A stretch of 64,000 nucleotides of DNA from Maribacter stanieri (GCF_900112245.1 NZ_FOYX01000001.1:2157856-2221855), one strand, 5' to 3'. Positions 25,735-35,490 are shown, counted from the first letter of the stretch. The notes: generated by a model from the sequence alone, not told the origin. Translations and numbers: made by a program.

Positions 25735-26226
25735 ATGAAGTTCTCAATTGTATTCTTAATGTTGATTTTAGTAGTAACAAGTTCATGTAGTAAAACTGAA
25801 GCTTTAGAAGAAGAAGTTTTAAGTACAACATCTACCACAGATGTAACATTAGAGAATAATGAAACGGAACTGGAAATATTTAAATTGATAAATAACTATA
25901 GATTAGAGAATGGTTTATCTCAATTATCTTATAATAATCAAGCGCAATCTTATACTGTTGATCATAACACTTATATGATTTCTTTAGATGAAATTAATCA
26001 TGATAATTTTGCACAAAGATCTTCTGAATTATCTGTTGATTTAAATGCCACAAGAGTTTCTGAAAATGTGGGTAGAAACTTTACATCTGCAGAAGGTGTT
26101 TTTGAAGCTTGGTTAGCAAGTGCTAGTCACTTAAAAAATATTGAAGGAGATTATTCTGAAACAGCAATTTCTGTATCAGCATCACAAGAAGGTATGTTAT
26201 ACTTCACACAAGTATTTATTAAATAA
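25735..26226 (+). CDS. CAP (SCP/PR-1) domain lipoprotein
   Basis: A 163-residue protein from the ATG at 25735; an open extension upstream (from 25621) lacks a signal peptide and is unlikely to be translated. MKFSIVFLMLILVVTSSC is a lipoprotein signal with a SSC lipobox. The CAP domain follows (about 40-163): INNYRLENGLSQLSYNN, then INHDNFAQRS with the family His, then VSENVGRNFTSAEGVFEAWLAS and GMLYFTQVFIK. CAP proteins are secreted and have diverse, often unclear activities. Monocistronic, with its own terminator. Confidence 0.88.
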   Translation: MKFSIVFLMLILVVTSSCSKTEALEEEVLSTTSTTDVTLENNETELEIFKLINNYRLENGLSQLSYNNQAQSYTVDHNTYMISLDEINHDNFAQRSSELSVDLNATRVSENVGRNFTSAEGVFEAWLASASHLKNIEGDYSETAISVSASQEGMLYFTQVFIK

Positions 26227-26256
26227 ATAATGATTGACATGGCTTTTGCCAATCAG

Positions 26257-26288
26257 AAAAAAAGACCTGTATGTTCAGGTCTTTTTTT
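26257..26288 (+). terminator. Intrinsic terminator after the CAP gene
   Basis: A 13-bp stem AAAAAAAGACCTG / CAGGTCTTTTTTT with a 6-base loop. Confidence 0.92.
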
Positions 26289-26419
26289 ATTAATTTATTT
26301 TGTATCAGTTATTTATGTTTTCATTCTTTGAATTATTATGTAGAAAATTATATCGATTGATGTATTAAATAAATGATTTTATAACACTTAAATAGTCTTT
26401 TAGCACGAAATGTGTCGTT

Positions 26420-26448
26420 CATCGATTTTTTTATGCATTTTATCGATG
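26420..26448 (+). promoter_or_regulatory. Inverted repeat upstream of T9SS operon
   Basis: CATCGAT (26420-26426) and ATCGATG (26442-26448) with a 15-base spacer centred on ATGCAT, 95 bases before the adhesin ATG. It could be an operator; no regulator is known. Confidence 0.35.
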
Positions 26449-26543
26449 TTTTATTGTTATATATCGTAAAGTAATAGTTGTCGTATATCTATTATAATTG
26501 ATTAGCGTTATCATTGTAGGAAAAACCCTTCAAAATTAATGCT

Positions 26544-29500
26544 ATGAAGAAAAAATACTTAAATCGATTTTTACTTGTTTTAGTTTTTATTGTGTTCTTG
26601 ATAAGTATGCAATCTGCCTTTGGGCAACAGCAATTTGCCAATACCATAATAAGTGAGAGTCAGGTTGTTAATTCTGGGCAAGCAATAGATCAAAATCTTT
26701 TGTCAAGTGCCATCATTAATGCTAATTCTGGTCTGGCACTAGGTGTTGGCTCTTATTCAGGATATTTAGAATTAGAATTTCCTACAGAGATACCCGCAAA
26801 CCAGACAAGTTTTATTCGTTTAGATACTGAAGATGATTTATTACCCTTTTTGTTGGGTGGTAATTTAGGGGGACTTCTTGCCGATGTAGCTGGAATTGTA
26901 ATTTTAGGGAACCAAGAGTTTGCTATAGATGTTAAAAATAATAACACCACAATTCTTCAAGCAGATTCTGGTATAGCAAATTCATTTAACACGAATGGTG
27001 TTAAAGTGGTTACCGATGGTATGGGTGATTACTTTATGTCCGTTTCTCCAAATTCAGCTTATAATAGAATCCGACTTCAAAATAAAGTAGGTTCATTAAT
27101 TGGGTTAAACACTTTAAAAGAATTAGATGTTTATGGTGCATTTACGGCAGCAAGTTCTAGCAGTTGTTTAAATGCTGATTATACTTCTTTTGATGGTACC
27201 GGTATAACATTAGATCTTTTACAATTAGCAGGTGCAGGCGTTACAAATCCTGAATTTGCCATCGATAACGATAAAGACACGTATTCAGAATTAGGTTTAG
27301 GTATAGTAGGCGTTGCAGCTTCTATAAGCCAAACGTTTTATTTTGATGCCCCGTCTGATCCTACCGATGTGTTTTATATTACCATAGGTGTTGATCCATC
27401 TCTTTTACAATTAAATGTTATAAATAATATTCAAATATCTGCCGATAATGGTTCTTCAACCAACGTGTTTACAGATAATTTAAGTAATCTATTAGATTTA
27501 GATTTATTAGGGTTGTTAACAGACACTGGTTCAGTAACTATACCTATTAATCCTGATGTTACTATAGATAGAATTACTATTAATTTAAGTTCGTTATTGG
27601 GGGTTAACCTAGATCAGAGCATTAATATATTTGATGTTTTCAGTGCTCCAGCAATTCCAGAATTAGACCCAAGCTCTGAAAATATAACTGTTTGTAACGG
27701 ATCGCCTGCTATGTTAATTGCAACAACAGAAGACCCAGGTACTGAAGAGTTATTGTGGTATGATACAGAAATAGGAGGAAACCTTTTAGCAGTTTTAGAT
27801 TCTGGGGAAAGTTATACAACCAATGCATTAACGGCATCTACAATTTATTATGTTTCTTCTCGCGAAATTGGTTGTGTAAATGAGTCGCCAAGAATGGCGG
27901 TCGAAGTTTCTGTGAGTCCTATACCAACTGCTAATGATATAACTGTAGTAAAAGAAAATAGCGATTTATGTGCTTCGGGAGATATTATTTACCATCCAAC
28001 AAGTGAAATTGCGGGTGACTTTAATTGGTATTTTGATGTGGATGGAACTAATGAAATAACTGACAATTTAAATGTTGATGGTGTAGTTTATAGTATAGAC
28101 TCTAATGGTGAGCTGACCATCTCTGGACTTCAAGATGACTTTACGCCTTTCTCTGTTTATGCAAAATTGACGACCACGAATGGTAGATGCGAAAACCAAG
28201 CTGGTGATTTAACATTAGTGAATGTTGATAGTGATGCTTTAGATGTTGAGGCCAATATAGTTATTGATACAATTGTATCTCTTTCAGAATTGTTGAATCT
28301 TTCAAACTCAAGTTCAGCTACGCTTAACTCAGAGGAAATTACAATTTGCGCTGGTACTAGTATAGATTTGCTAACTACCATTGAAAATGAAACCGGACTG
28401 GAATTAAGGTTCTATGATGACTTAGTTGGCGGTAATTTATTGGCAAACTTAAACTCAGGAGCTTCCTTTAATACAGGTATTTTAAATGCCACTACTAATT
28501 TTTATATAGGTGTTGCCTTACCTGGTTGTTCTCAAGAATCTGTTAGGGCAACTATTACTGTAAATGTTTTAAACATACCTACAGCAGCAGATATAGATGT
28601 ATCTGGGGCAGAGAATCCTGTATGTAGTTCTAATGATGTTGTTCTGGTGCCTACAAGCCTAATAGAGGGTAGCTATGAATGGTTTTTTGATGTGGATGCT
28701 ACAAATCAAATTACTAATAATATGGTTGTTGGTGATATTACGTATACCATATCTGATGCTGGTACTTTAATTATTAATGGATTGGATGAAGGTAGTTCTC
28801 CATATGATTATTTTGTTAGATTACAACAAGAAGTTGTTGATTGTGCAAATGCCGATGGGGATTTAAAAGAGGTGAATGTAACAGTGTTAGATTCTAATTT
28901 TGATATTGATGCTACTTTAGATACTACAATTACCCTGCAAGATATTATCGACGTAAATAATATCAATTCTAATATTTCTTTGACCGGTTCTGTTTCGGGA
29001 GATGTTAGTGAAGGAGATACGGTTACATTAAGATTAAATGGTGCAAATTACGTTGGTACGTTAGATTCTAGTTTAGAATATATTATTGATATAGCCGGTT
29101 TAGATGTACTTTCTGATGCTGATAATATTGTAGAGCTGATAATGAGTTCTGGTGTATGTACCGTAACAGAACAACTTCCTTTACCAATTCCAGATTTACC
29201 TATTGGAGATTTAACGCAGGTTTTTTGCGCATCTGAGAATCCTACTATTTTAGATTTACAACTAGATTTAGAAGACGGTGTTTTCTTTGATGCTTTAGTT
29301 GGCGGTGGTCTTCTAAGTAACAATACCCCGTTAGTAGATGGCGGTGTTTATTTCACAGGATTATTAAACCTTCCAATAGATATTTTTGCCCGTGTAGCCA
29401 TAACTGTTCAAGTTATAGAAGTTGATGCACCTACAACGTCTACCAATACACAGAATTTTTGTGCATCTGCTAATCCTGTTATTGGTGATTTAGAAGTAAA

Positions 29501-30221
29501 TCAAAATGAAGTAGTATTCTATGATAGTGCGGTAGGTGGCAATATGCTAAACCCAACCGATGCACTTACTTCGGGTAACTACTATATAGCTCGATTGGAA
29601 AATGGTTGTGAAAGTGCCAGTAGGCTAGAAATAGTAGCAACGGTTACTGAAGACGCACCAATTACATTGATTGGACAAACAGAAGAAGCTTGTATTAGCA
29701 CGGAGTCTTATTCTTATTTCACTGAAAGTAATCAAACCAATTATGTATGGACGGTTACTGGTGGTGTAATTACAGACGGTGGTACTACCACAGATGATTT
29801 TGTAACTATCACCTGGAACAGCCTACAGGATGCGGTTATAGAAGTTGCATATTTAAGTACAGATTCATGTACACCAAATAAAGAACTACGTACAGAAATT
29901 GAGACTATGCGATGTGGTGAAGTTCTAGGGGCAGAATTTTGTCTAGAAGTCTATAATGAGTTTTCGCCAAATTCAGATGGATTCAATGATTTCTTCGAGG
30001 TGGAATGTATTACAGATTATTTAAATACTACACGTGTTTATAATAGAAATGGAAACTTGGTTTTTGAAACACAGAACTATCAGAATAACTGGGATGGAAT
30101 TGCGAATGTAGGTGGTGTTCTAAGCAAAGGAGATCATTTGCCAGCTGGTACCTATTACTATGTTATTAATATACCTGAGTTGAATAGAGATTTGGTCGGT
30201 TGGTTACACCTAGCTAGATAA
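26544..30221 (+). CDS. T9SS type-B sorted surface protein (adhesin)
   Basis: A 1225-residue secreted protein: signal peptide (1-28, ending SAFGQ), two F5/8-like or lectin-like beta regions in the first ~360 residues, then several Ig-like modules of the type found in Bacteroidota adhesins (for example LWYDTEIGGNLLAVLDSG, FYDDLVGGNLLANLNSGA and FYDSAVGGNMLNP). The C-terminal ~85 residues (FSPNSDGFNDFF to DLVGWLHLAR) are the 'gliding motility-associated' type-B sorting domain. It should be exported by T9SS to the cell surface. It is first in an operon with a PorP/SprF-like protein and an OmpA-type protein, the usual partners for type-B cargo. Confidence 0.9.
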   Translation: MKKKYLNRFLLVLVFIVFLISMQSAFGQQQFANTIISESQVVNSGQAIDQNLLSSAIINANSGLALGVGSYSGYLELEFPTEIPANQTSFIRLDTEDDLLPFLLGGNLGGLLADVAGIVILGNQEFAIDVKNNNTTILQADSGIANSFNTNGVKVVTDGMGDYFMSVSPNSAYNRIRLQNKVGSLIGLNTLKELDVYGAFTAASSSSCLNADYTSFDGTGITLDLLQLAGAGVTNPEFAIDNDKDTYSELGLGIVGVAASISQTFYFDAPSDPTDVFYITIGVDPSLLQLNVINNIQISADNGSSTNVFTDNLSNLLDLDLLGLLTDTGSVTIPINPDVTIDRITINLSSLLGVNLDQSINIFDVFSAPAIPELDPSSENITVCNGSPAMLIATTEDPGTEELLWYDTEIGGNLLAVLDSGESYTTNALTASTIYYVSSREIGCVNESPRMAVEVSVSPIPTANDITVVKENSDLCASGDIIYHPTSEIAGDFNWYFDVDGTNEITDNLNVDGVVYSIDSNGELTISGLQDDFTPFSVYAKLTTTNGRCENQAGDLTLVNVDSDALDVEANIVIDTIVSLSELLNLSNSSSATLNSEEITICAGTSIDLLTTIENETGLELRFYDDLVGGNLLANLNSGASFNTGILNATTNFYIGVALPGCSQESVRATITVNVLNIPTAADIDVSGAENPVCSSNDVVLVPTSLIEGSYEWFFDVDATNQITNNMVVGDITYTISDAGTLIINGLDEGSSPYDYFVRLQQEVVDCANADGDLKEVNVTVLDSNFDIDATLDTTITLQDIIDVNNINSNISLTGSVSGDVSEGDTVTLRLNGANYVGTLDSSLEYIIDIAGLDVLSDADNIVELIMSSGVCTVTEQLPLPIPDLPIGDLTQVFCASENPTILDLQLDLEDGVFFDALVGGGLLSNNTPLVDGGVYFTGLLNLPIDIFARVAITVQVIEVDAPTTSTNTQNFCASANPVIGDLEVNQNEVVFYDSAVGGNMLNPTDALTSGNYYIARLENGCESASRLEIVATVTEDAPITLIGQTEEACISTESYSYFTESNQTNYVWTVTGGVITDGGTTTDDFVTITWNSLQDAVIEVAYLSTDSCTPNKELRTEIETMRCGEVLGAEFCLEVYNEFSPNSDGFNDFFEVECITDYLNTTRVYNRNGNLVFETQNYQNNWDGIANVGGVLSKGDHLPAGTYYYVINIPELNRDLVGWLHLAR

Positions 30222-30264
30222 AATCAAAACTTTAATTCATTCACATTTCCAAATAAATATCAAT

Positions 30265-31191
30265 ATGAAAAACAATATATCAATTATAAAAATCCTTTCA
30301 ACCTTAGCTTTTGTTTTTGTGTCTGTGGTGGGCTATAGTCAGCAAAGAGCACAATACACACAGTATATGTATAATACGCAAACCTTAAATGCCGCTTATA
30401 CCGGCACGCAGGGTACATTGGCGGCAAGTCTTTTGTATAGATCACAATGGGTGGGTATAGATGGTTCACCAGAAACTCAAAGTTTTTCTTCCCATGGTCT
30501 GGTAAAGGATAGAATAGGTTTGGGACTCACTATCGTAAACGACAATTTAGGGGCTACAAATAATTTTGAAGTCAATGCTAATTTTGCATACCATATTAAA
30601 ACAGGTCGCGAAACTACACTGTCACTTGGTTTAAATGCGGGGTTAGATATTCTAAATGTAGATTATTCTAAAGGTAATTATGCCAATGGTCTAGATCCAA
30701 TTTTTCAAGAGAACTTAAATGATCTTAGACCAATGGTAGGTGCCGGTATTTTTTATTATGGAGCAAAATGGTATTTGGGAGCTTCAAGTAACAATTTATT
30801 GAATTCTCAATTGTACGACAGCGACGACGAAATTATTACAGAGCGCAAGAGTCAATATTACTTTATGGGTGGTTATGTTTTTGATATTAATGATTCGGTA
30901 AAGTTTAAACCAGCGGTTCTAACAAAACATGTAGCAGGATCCCCAATAACAGTAGATGTGTCTGCAAACTTTTTACTTAGAGAGCGCTTAAGTCTTGGTT
31001 TGGCTTATAGGTATGATGATGCTGTAAGTGCCCTGGCAGGCTTTCATATAACCAATAAGTTCTTTTTAGGTTATGCCTATGATTATACTACCACCAACTT
31101 GGGTGATTATAATAGTGGTTCTCATGAAATAATATTAACCTACAATCTAGAGGGCTTGAAAAAGAGAGCCTTATCGCCAAGATTCTTCTAA
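30265..31191 (+). CDS. PorP/SprF family T9SS outer-membrane protein
   Basis: A 308-residue protein with signal peptide (ending VVGYSQ) and the family start QQRAQYTQYMYNTQTLNAAY, followed by the conserved GTLAASLLYRSQWVGIDGSP block and beta-barrel strands to the C-terminal LSPRFF. PorP/SprF proteins sit in the outer membrane and are needed for secretion or attachment of type-B cargo encoded next to them (SprF for SprB in Flavobacterium johnsoniae). Here the neighbouring cargo is the 1225-residue protein. Likely cotranscribed (43- and 10-base gaps). Confidence 0.95.
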   Translation: MKNNISIIKILSTLAFVFVSVVGYSQQRAQYTQYMYNTQTLNAAYTGTQGTLAASLLYRSQWVGIDGSPETQSFSSHGLVKDRIGLGLTIVNDNLGATNNFEVNANFAYHIKTGRETTLSLGLNAGLDILNVDYSKGNYANGLDPIFQENLNDLRPMVGAGIFYYGAKWYLGASSNNLLNSQLYDSDDEIITERKSQYYFMGGYVFDINDSVKFKPAVLTKHVAGSPITVDVSANFLLRERLSLGLAYRYDDAVSALAGFHITNKFFLGYAYDYTTTNLGDYNSGSHEIILTYNLEGLKKRALSPRFF

Positions 31192-31201
31192 AAATATAAC
31201 T

Positions 31202-33145
31202 ATGAAAATAAAATTACTATTTACATACTTAGTGTTAGGTACGGTTTTTATGTCTTATTCACAGACAAAGGAAACACGTGCAGACGAATATTTTGAAAAT
31301 TTTAAATATGATAAAGCAATATCCTTATATACAGATATTGCCACAAGAAATAAGAAACCAGATACCCGTATTATTCAGAACTTGGCAGATAGCTATTTTA
31401 ATATAGGTGATTATACCAATGCAGAGAAATGGTACTCTAAATTATATGTTTTAAAAGGTAATGAAGTTGGTGAGAATAATATCATAAAACTTGTGCAGTG
31501 TTTAAAGGCAGATTTAGATGCTGAGAGGGCAGATGAGGTTTTGTTTTCATACTATAAAGATCAAGATCGTTTACAAATGATATTGGCGCAGCAAAAACAT
31601 TTAGATAGCTTATTATTGACAACTTCAATATATAAAATGGATACGCTTGGCTTTAATAGTCCAAAATCAGATTTCTCACCTGCATTTTACAGAGAGGGTA
31701 AAATTGTATTTTCTAGTACTAGAGATTCTATTAAAGCTGGTGGCAAAATCTATCCTTGGAACAATCAGCCATATTTAGATTTATTTGTAACCATTCCTGC
31801 TGATGGCAACTATATTCCAGAAAAATTTGCGGCCAATAGGTTATCAGATTTTCATGATGCTTCCGTTGCCTTGTCCAAAAATAAAGAGCGTATTTATATT
31901 ACCAGAAATTATTTCAAAAAGGGAAAATTAGAAGCAAATAAGGATGGTCTATCTAATATGCAAATTGTAAAAGGTAATTTGTATAATGGTGAGGTCAATG
32001 ATGTTGTAGAACTTTCTATAAATGATAAAGAGTATTCATGTGGTCATCCGGCTTTAAGCTCAAACGGTAGATATTTATATTTCACCTCTAATATGCCAGG
32101 TGGTTTTGGTGGGTCAGATATTTATGTTGTTGATTTATCTAGAGATGGTAGAGTGGTCTCCAAACCTATGAATTTAGGTCCTGCTGTTAATACGAAGGGT
32201 AGAGAAATGTTCCCCTATGTTGTAAATGATGTATTATATTTTTCTTCTGATGGTCATTACGGACTAGGTGGATTAGATATTTTTAAATCTAAAATTCTGG
32301 GTAAGGACGAGTATTCGTTACCAGTAAATATGGGCCAGCCGTTTAATAGCAATATGGATGATTTTTCATTGATTATGGAAGAGCAATATGGCAATGGTTA
32401 CTTTGCTTCCAATAGAATGGGTGGTGTTGGTGACGATGATATTTATTCATTCGAAAAAATGGCGCCAGTAGATTGTTTAACATATGCGGGGCAAGTTTTA
32501 AATGAAATAACAAAGGAACCTGTTCCCTTTGCGAATATTGAAGTTAAGAACCCAAAAGATGGTTTACGTGAAATTCTTTTAACAGATGAGAACGGTAATT
32601 ATGAAATTAATTTGCCGTGTAATAGGGAGAATAGATTGGTCTTTTTCAAAGAGAGATTTTCTAAGAAAACGGTGTTAGTCCCAACTTCTAAAAATCCTGA
32701 AGAGCCATCTTTTGATAATGTGGTTTTCTTGACACCTTATGATATGATTGTGGAGAATGATGGTGAAGTTGAAAAAATAAAAGTAGATCCTATTTATTTT
32801 GACTACGATAAATCTGCTATAACATCTCGTGCAGAAATAGAGTTGAATAAGGTGTTATTCGCAATGCAGCAATTTCCAGATATGAGAATTAAAATAGAAT
32901 CTCATACAGATTCACGAGGAACAGATAGCTATAATCTTCGCCTTTCAGATGATAGGGCAAAATCGACAAGAACATATTTAATAAGTAAAGGAATATCTGC
33001 AGATCGAATTTTAAGCGCATTTGGTTATGGTGAAACCATGTTGATTAATAACTGTAGTAACGGAGTTAAATGCTCTGATCAAGATCATTTAGTAAATAGA
33101 AGATCAGATTTTATAGTGTTGAAAGAAAAAATAGTAAGTAAGTGA
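31202..33145 (+). CDS. OmpA family protein with TPR, PD40 and carboxypeptidase-regulatory-like domains
   Basis: A 647-residue envelope protein: signal peptide (1-20), TPR-like helices (about 25-110), beta-propeller PD40/WD40-like repeats (about 150-420, including YFTSNMPGGFGGSDIYVVDL and YFSSDGHYGLGGLDIF), a CarboxypepD_reg-like domain (about 425-515) and a C-terminal OmpA peptidoglycan-binding domain (about 530-645, IYFDYDKSAIT, SHTDSRG, NRRSDF). This matches the PorE-type partner encoded with PorP/SprF proteins; it should tie the secretion or adhesin assembly to peptidoglycan. Last gene of the three-gene operon. Confidence 0.93.
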   Translation: MKIKLLFTYLVLGTVFMSYSQTKETRADEYFENFKYDKAISLYTDIATRNKKPDTRIIQNLADSYFNIGDYTNAEKWYSKLYVLKGNEVGENNIIKLVQCLKADLDAERADEVLFSYYKDQDRLQMILAQQKHLDSLLLTTSIYKMDTLGFNSPKSDFSPAFYREGKIVFSSTRDSIKAGGKIYPWNNQPYLDLFVTIPADGNYIPEKFAANRLSDFHDASVALSKNKERIYITRNYFKKGKLEANKDGLSNMQIVKGNLYNGEVNDVVELSINDKEYSCGHPALSSNGRYLYFTSNMPGGFGGSDIYVVDLSRDGRVVSKPMNLGPAVNTKGREMFPYVVNDVLYFSSDGHYGLGGLDIFKSKILGKDEYSLPVNMGQPFNSNMDDFSLIMEEQYGNGYFASNRMGGVGDDDIYSFEKMAPVDCLTYAGQVLNEITKEPVPFANIEVKNPKDGLREILLTDENGNYEINLPCNRENRLVFFKERFSKKTVLVPTSKNPEEPSFDNVVFLTPYDMIVENDGEVEKIKVDPIYFDYDKSAITSRAEIELNKVLFAMQQFPDMRIKIESHTDSRGTDSYNLRLSDDRAKSTRTYLISKGISADRILSAFGYGETMLINNCSNGVKCSDQDHLVNRRSDFIVLKEKIVSK

Positions 33146-33171
33146 TTAAAAGAATCTACTAATTTAAGATT

Positions 33172-33564
33172 ATGGGGACCGAAATCGTAAAATTAAAAAT
33201 TATCTCAGGCATGATTCAATCCTCAATGATTAATAATGCCTTAGAGCAAACCGAATACGAATTCATTTGCTCTATTGGCAGTCATTTGGGGCTAATGCAA
33301 GATGTTATTGATGAGTACATTAAAGAGGAGGAAATATTTATTCTTCCAGATAATTTAACAAGTAAGGTTATACGATTTTATAAGATGGCATTACGTGATA
33401 AAAAACAACGTAAAAGTTATTTCAAGTGGGTGAGAGCTTCATATAAACAAGGATTACACATGGGTTTACCTCAGGATACGATTAGAAATTTTTTATATGA
33501 TTTACATTTCTGTGAAGAGTATTCTGAAGGAGAACAGGTTATAAAAAAATATTTAGCTAAATAA
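33172..33564 (+). CDS. TerB-like small cytoplasmic protein, copy 1
   Basis: A 130-residue helical protein without a signal peptide. It resembles the downstream gene (33679-34080) in helix layout (ALEQTEYEFICSIGSHLGL against KIKESEYDFLFSVAQQLEV; MGLPQDTIRNFLYDL against MGLPPGAIQQVLTIM). The pattern is that of the TerB-like (tellurite-resistance B) helical fold; flavobacterial homologues are often mislabelled excinuclease subunits. No catalytic motif. It lies 26 bases after the OmpA gene and may be read through from the T9SS operon. Confidence 0.7.
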   Translation: MGTEIVKLKIISGMIQSSMINNALEQTEYEFICSIGSHLGLMQDVIDEYIKEEEIFILPDNLTSKVIRFYKMALRDKKQRKSYFKWVRASYKQGLHMGLPQDTIRNFLYDLHFCEEYSEGEQVIKKYLAK

Positions 33565-33678
33565 GTTTGGCAATTTCCAGTATCATAAAAATAATATGAT
33601 ATTGCGTCTGATGAAATAAAGAATGGTTTGCTACGTTTAAAAATGTAGTCCCTGAATATCAAATTGTTACGTAAGAAT

Positions 33679-34080
33679 ATGCCTACTAATAAAGAGAAGT
33701 TAAGTATTTTATCAGAAATGATTTCGTTTGCGAAAATCGATAATAAAATAAAAGAATCGGAGTATGATTTTTTATTTTCCGTTGCTCAGCAATTAGAGGT
33801 GAGTAAGAAAACGTTTGATAGTCTTTTTAATACTGATGTTGAGCATGTTATTCCTAAATCTCAGTCAGATAGGCTCGTACAATTCAATAGATTGGTTCTT
33901 CTTATGAATGTTGATGAGAATCAAGAACCAAATGAGGTTAAAAGAATATATGATATTGGTTTAAAAATGGGATTGCCACCAGGCGCAATTCAGCAAGTGT
34001 TAACTATTATGCATAAATACCCTAGTAAAATTGTGCCACCCAATATGTTAATCGCAATTTTTAAGGCGCATTATAATTAA
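33679..34080 (+). CDS. TerB-like small cytoplasmic protein, copy 2
   Basis: A 133-residue paralogue of the preceding gene; the ATG at 33679 is chosen over a TTG 15 bases upstream. Same TerB-like helical pattern, ending in the conserved MGLPPGAIQQVL helix. Its stop codon shares the palindrome TTAA with the stop codon of the convergent DUF2254 gene. Function unknown. Confidence 0.7.
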   Translation: MPTNKEKLSILSEMISFAKIDNKIKESEYDFLFSVAQQLEVSKKTFDSLFNTDVEHVIPKSQSDRLVQFNRLVLLMNVDENQEPNEVKRIYDIGLKMGLPPGAIQQVLTIMHKYPSKIVPPNMLIAIFKAHYN

Positions 34081-35384
34081 GACCAAGAAATGAAATTGGC
34101 ATCTAATTGTTCTAAATCCCTTTTGTTTTCAATATTGGTGTTTGCATCTTCTCTTAATTGTTTTATTTCTTCCTCTATAATGGTTAATTGATTAGAATTA
34201 ATAACATGATTGCTTAATGTTTTTAGCATGTGTAGTAGTTTTCTCATCACTGTTATATCATGCTTACAGTATAATCTATATGTAGCCATTACATTAAATA
34301 ATATCTCAGAAAACTTGGCACATTTAATACGCGACCAATTAGTCCCTTCCTCATCCGTCAAGTATTCAAAATCGGCTTTTTTCATTAAATCAATGAATAG
34401 AGAGGTTAGATAGTCGATGGTATTTAAAGCAGTGCCAGGATCATTAATACCTGGAGACATTGCCTTTATTCCAATTTCAGAAATTTGCCTAAACCCATAA
34501 ATATAGTTTTCACCTATAAGTTCTTCATGACTAAAAAGTAGCGTAGCCATAAGTTTAGTTTTTAAATCCGTATTTATAGGTGTTTCTGTTAATAGACCAA
34601 TGGTACCATCTAATATGAACTGCCCTTTATGTAGTTGAATTATAACTTTTATATCGTTCTCTCTACATAATTCTAATAAATCATCATGAAGTAATCCATG
34701 AAAATAACCAGATTCTGTTATTTCATACTCCTCCCAATGATCATGACTTGGAAACTGAAATGAATTATCACTTTGTTCATCTACAATAGATTTTATTTCA
34801 GATTTGGTTCGGGAATGAATTGCCGTTAAAATATTACCTACTTGTATAGCCTGTGAAATATGATGAATAAAATAGATGAAGGCTGCTAGGCAAATAACGG
34901 TTAAAATAATACCTAATAACACAGAGAAGCCCGGAGTTTGGTATGACTTTTCTGTAGGTTCAATAGAAATTAGAATAAATATATTGTAAAGTATGGTTGC
35001 TATATATTGCCCTAGAACAATCTGATGTTTTTCATCTGAAATTATACCGGGCAAAACCCTTGGTGAAAAATTGCTAGAAGCTTGGTTCAATAGCACCATA
35101 ACCATAGAGAAGCTGAATACGGTCAGCGAGATTAAACCTCCTATTAGAGTGCTTAGAATAGTTTTGGCAGTATCTGTATCATCAATAACTAAAATAGGAG
35201 CCACTTTCATGAGGTAACCAGAAATATTCTGTTGTTCTAGAAATATCATAAAGAATGCTAAGAATAAACCTGCTAATGAAATAATAGTAGGGAAGAAGGC
35301 AATTTTAGTACGTATTTGATGAAAGAAGTTGGTTAGTTTATCCATTTTAAAAATTCTATCAATAAAACTAGTCATTCTTGTCAC
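34077..35384 (-). CDS. DUF2254 family membrane protein
   Basis: A 435-residue protein. Four membrane helices in the first ~190 residues (including LIGGLISLTVFSFSMVMVLLNQASSNFSPR, the family block, read in two parts) are followed by a soluble domain containing the conserved GFRQISEIGIKAMSPGINDP segment. DUF2254 proteins are widespread and uncharacterised. A Met at residue 14 (35345) is an alternative start. The gene ends within the TTAA shared with the TerB-like gene; no terminator separates them. Confidence 0.85.
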   Translation of the reverse strand: MTRMTSFIDRIFKMDKLTNFFHQIRTKIAFFPTIISLAGLFLAFFMIFLEQQNISGYLMKVAPILVIDDTDTAKTILSTLIGGLISLTVFSFSMVMVLLNQASSNFSPRVLPGIISDEKHQIVLGQYIATILYNIFILISIEPTEKSYQTPGFSVLLGIILTVICLAAFIYFIHHISQAIQVGNILTAIHSRTKSEIKSIVDEQSDNSFQFPSHDHWEEYEITESGYFHGLLHDDLLELCRENDIKVIIQLHKGQFILDGTIGLLTETPINTDLKTKLMATLLFSHEELIGENYIYGFRQISEIGIKAMSPGINDPGTALNTIDYLTSLFIDLMKKADFEYLTDEEGTNWSRIKCAKFSEILFNVMATYRLYCKHDITVMRKLLHMLKTLSNHVINSNQLTIIEEEIKQLREDANTNIENKRDLEQLDANFISWS

Positions 35385-35434
35385 TAGAATAGCGCTTAAA
35401 TAAACATAATACGTACTCTTTAAGATAAATTTAA

Positions 35435-35478
35435 GACAAAATGGCAGTATTTAATTCTATTTATCGGACAAAATGACA
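35435..35478 (+). repeat. Tandem boxes GACAAAATGRCA upstream of hsp20
   Basis: GACAAAATGGCA (35435-35446) and GACAAAATGACA (35467-35478), 32 bases apart (about three helical turns), upstream of the -24/-12-like element. They have the layout of activator-binding sites. Confidence 0.5.
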
Positions 35479-35490
35479 TTAAATTTTGCT

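Larger units (their letters stand above)
26227..26543. other. Intergenic region upstream of the T9SS operon
   Basis: 317 bases. It contains the CAP-gene terminator (26257-26288) and an inverted repeat CATCGAT-N15-ATCGATG (26420-26448). The rest is AT-rich and presumably carries the operon promoter, but no clear TTG/TAnnTTTG pair was found. Confidence 0.5.

Noticed and set aside
23725-26543. tRNA or other structured RNA genes in the longer gaps
   Set aside because: No T-loop-like or cloverleaf pattern was seen by eye; a tRNAscan and Rfam search would be decisive.
33172-34080. Excinuclease subunit B for the two small proteins, a label seen on homologues
   Set aside because: They lack all helicase and UVR motifs; the true uvrB is at 37715-39703.
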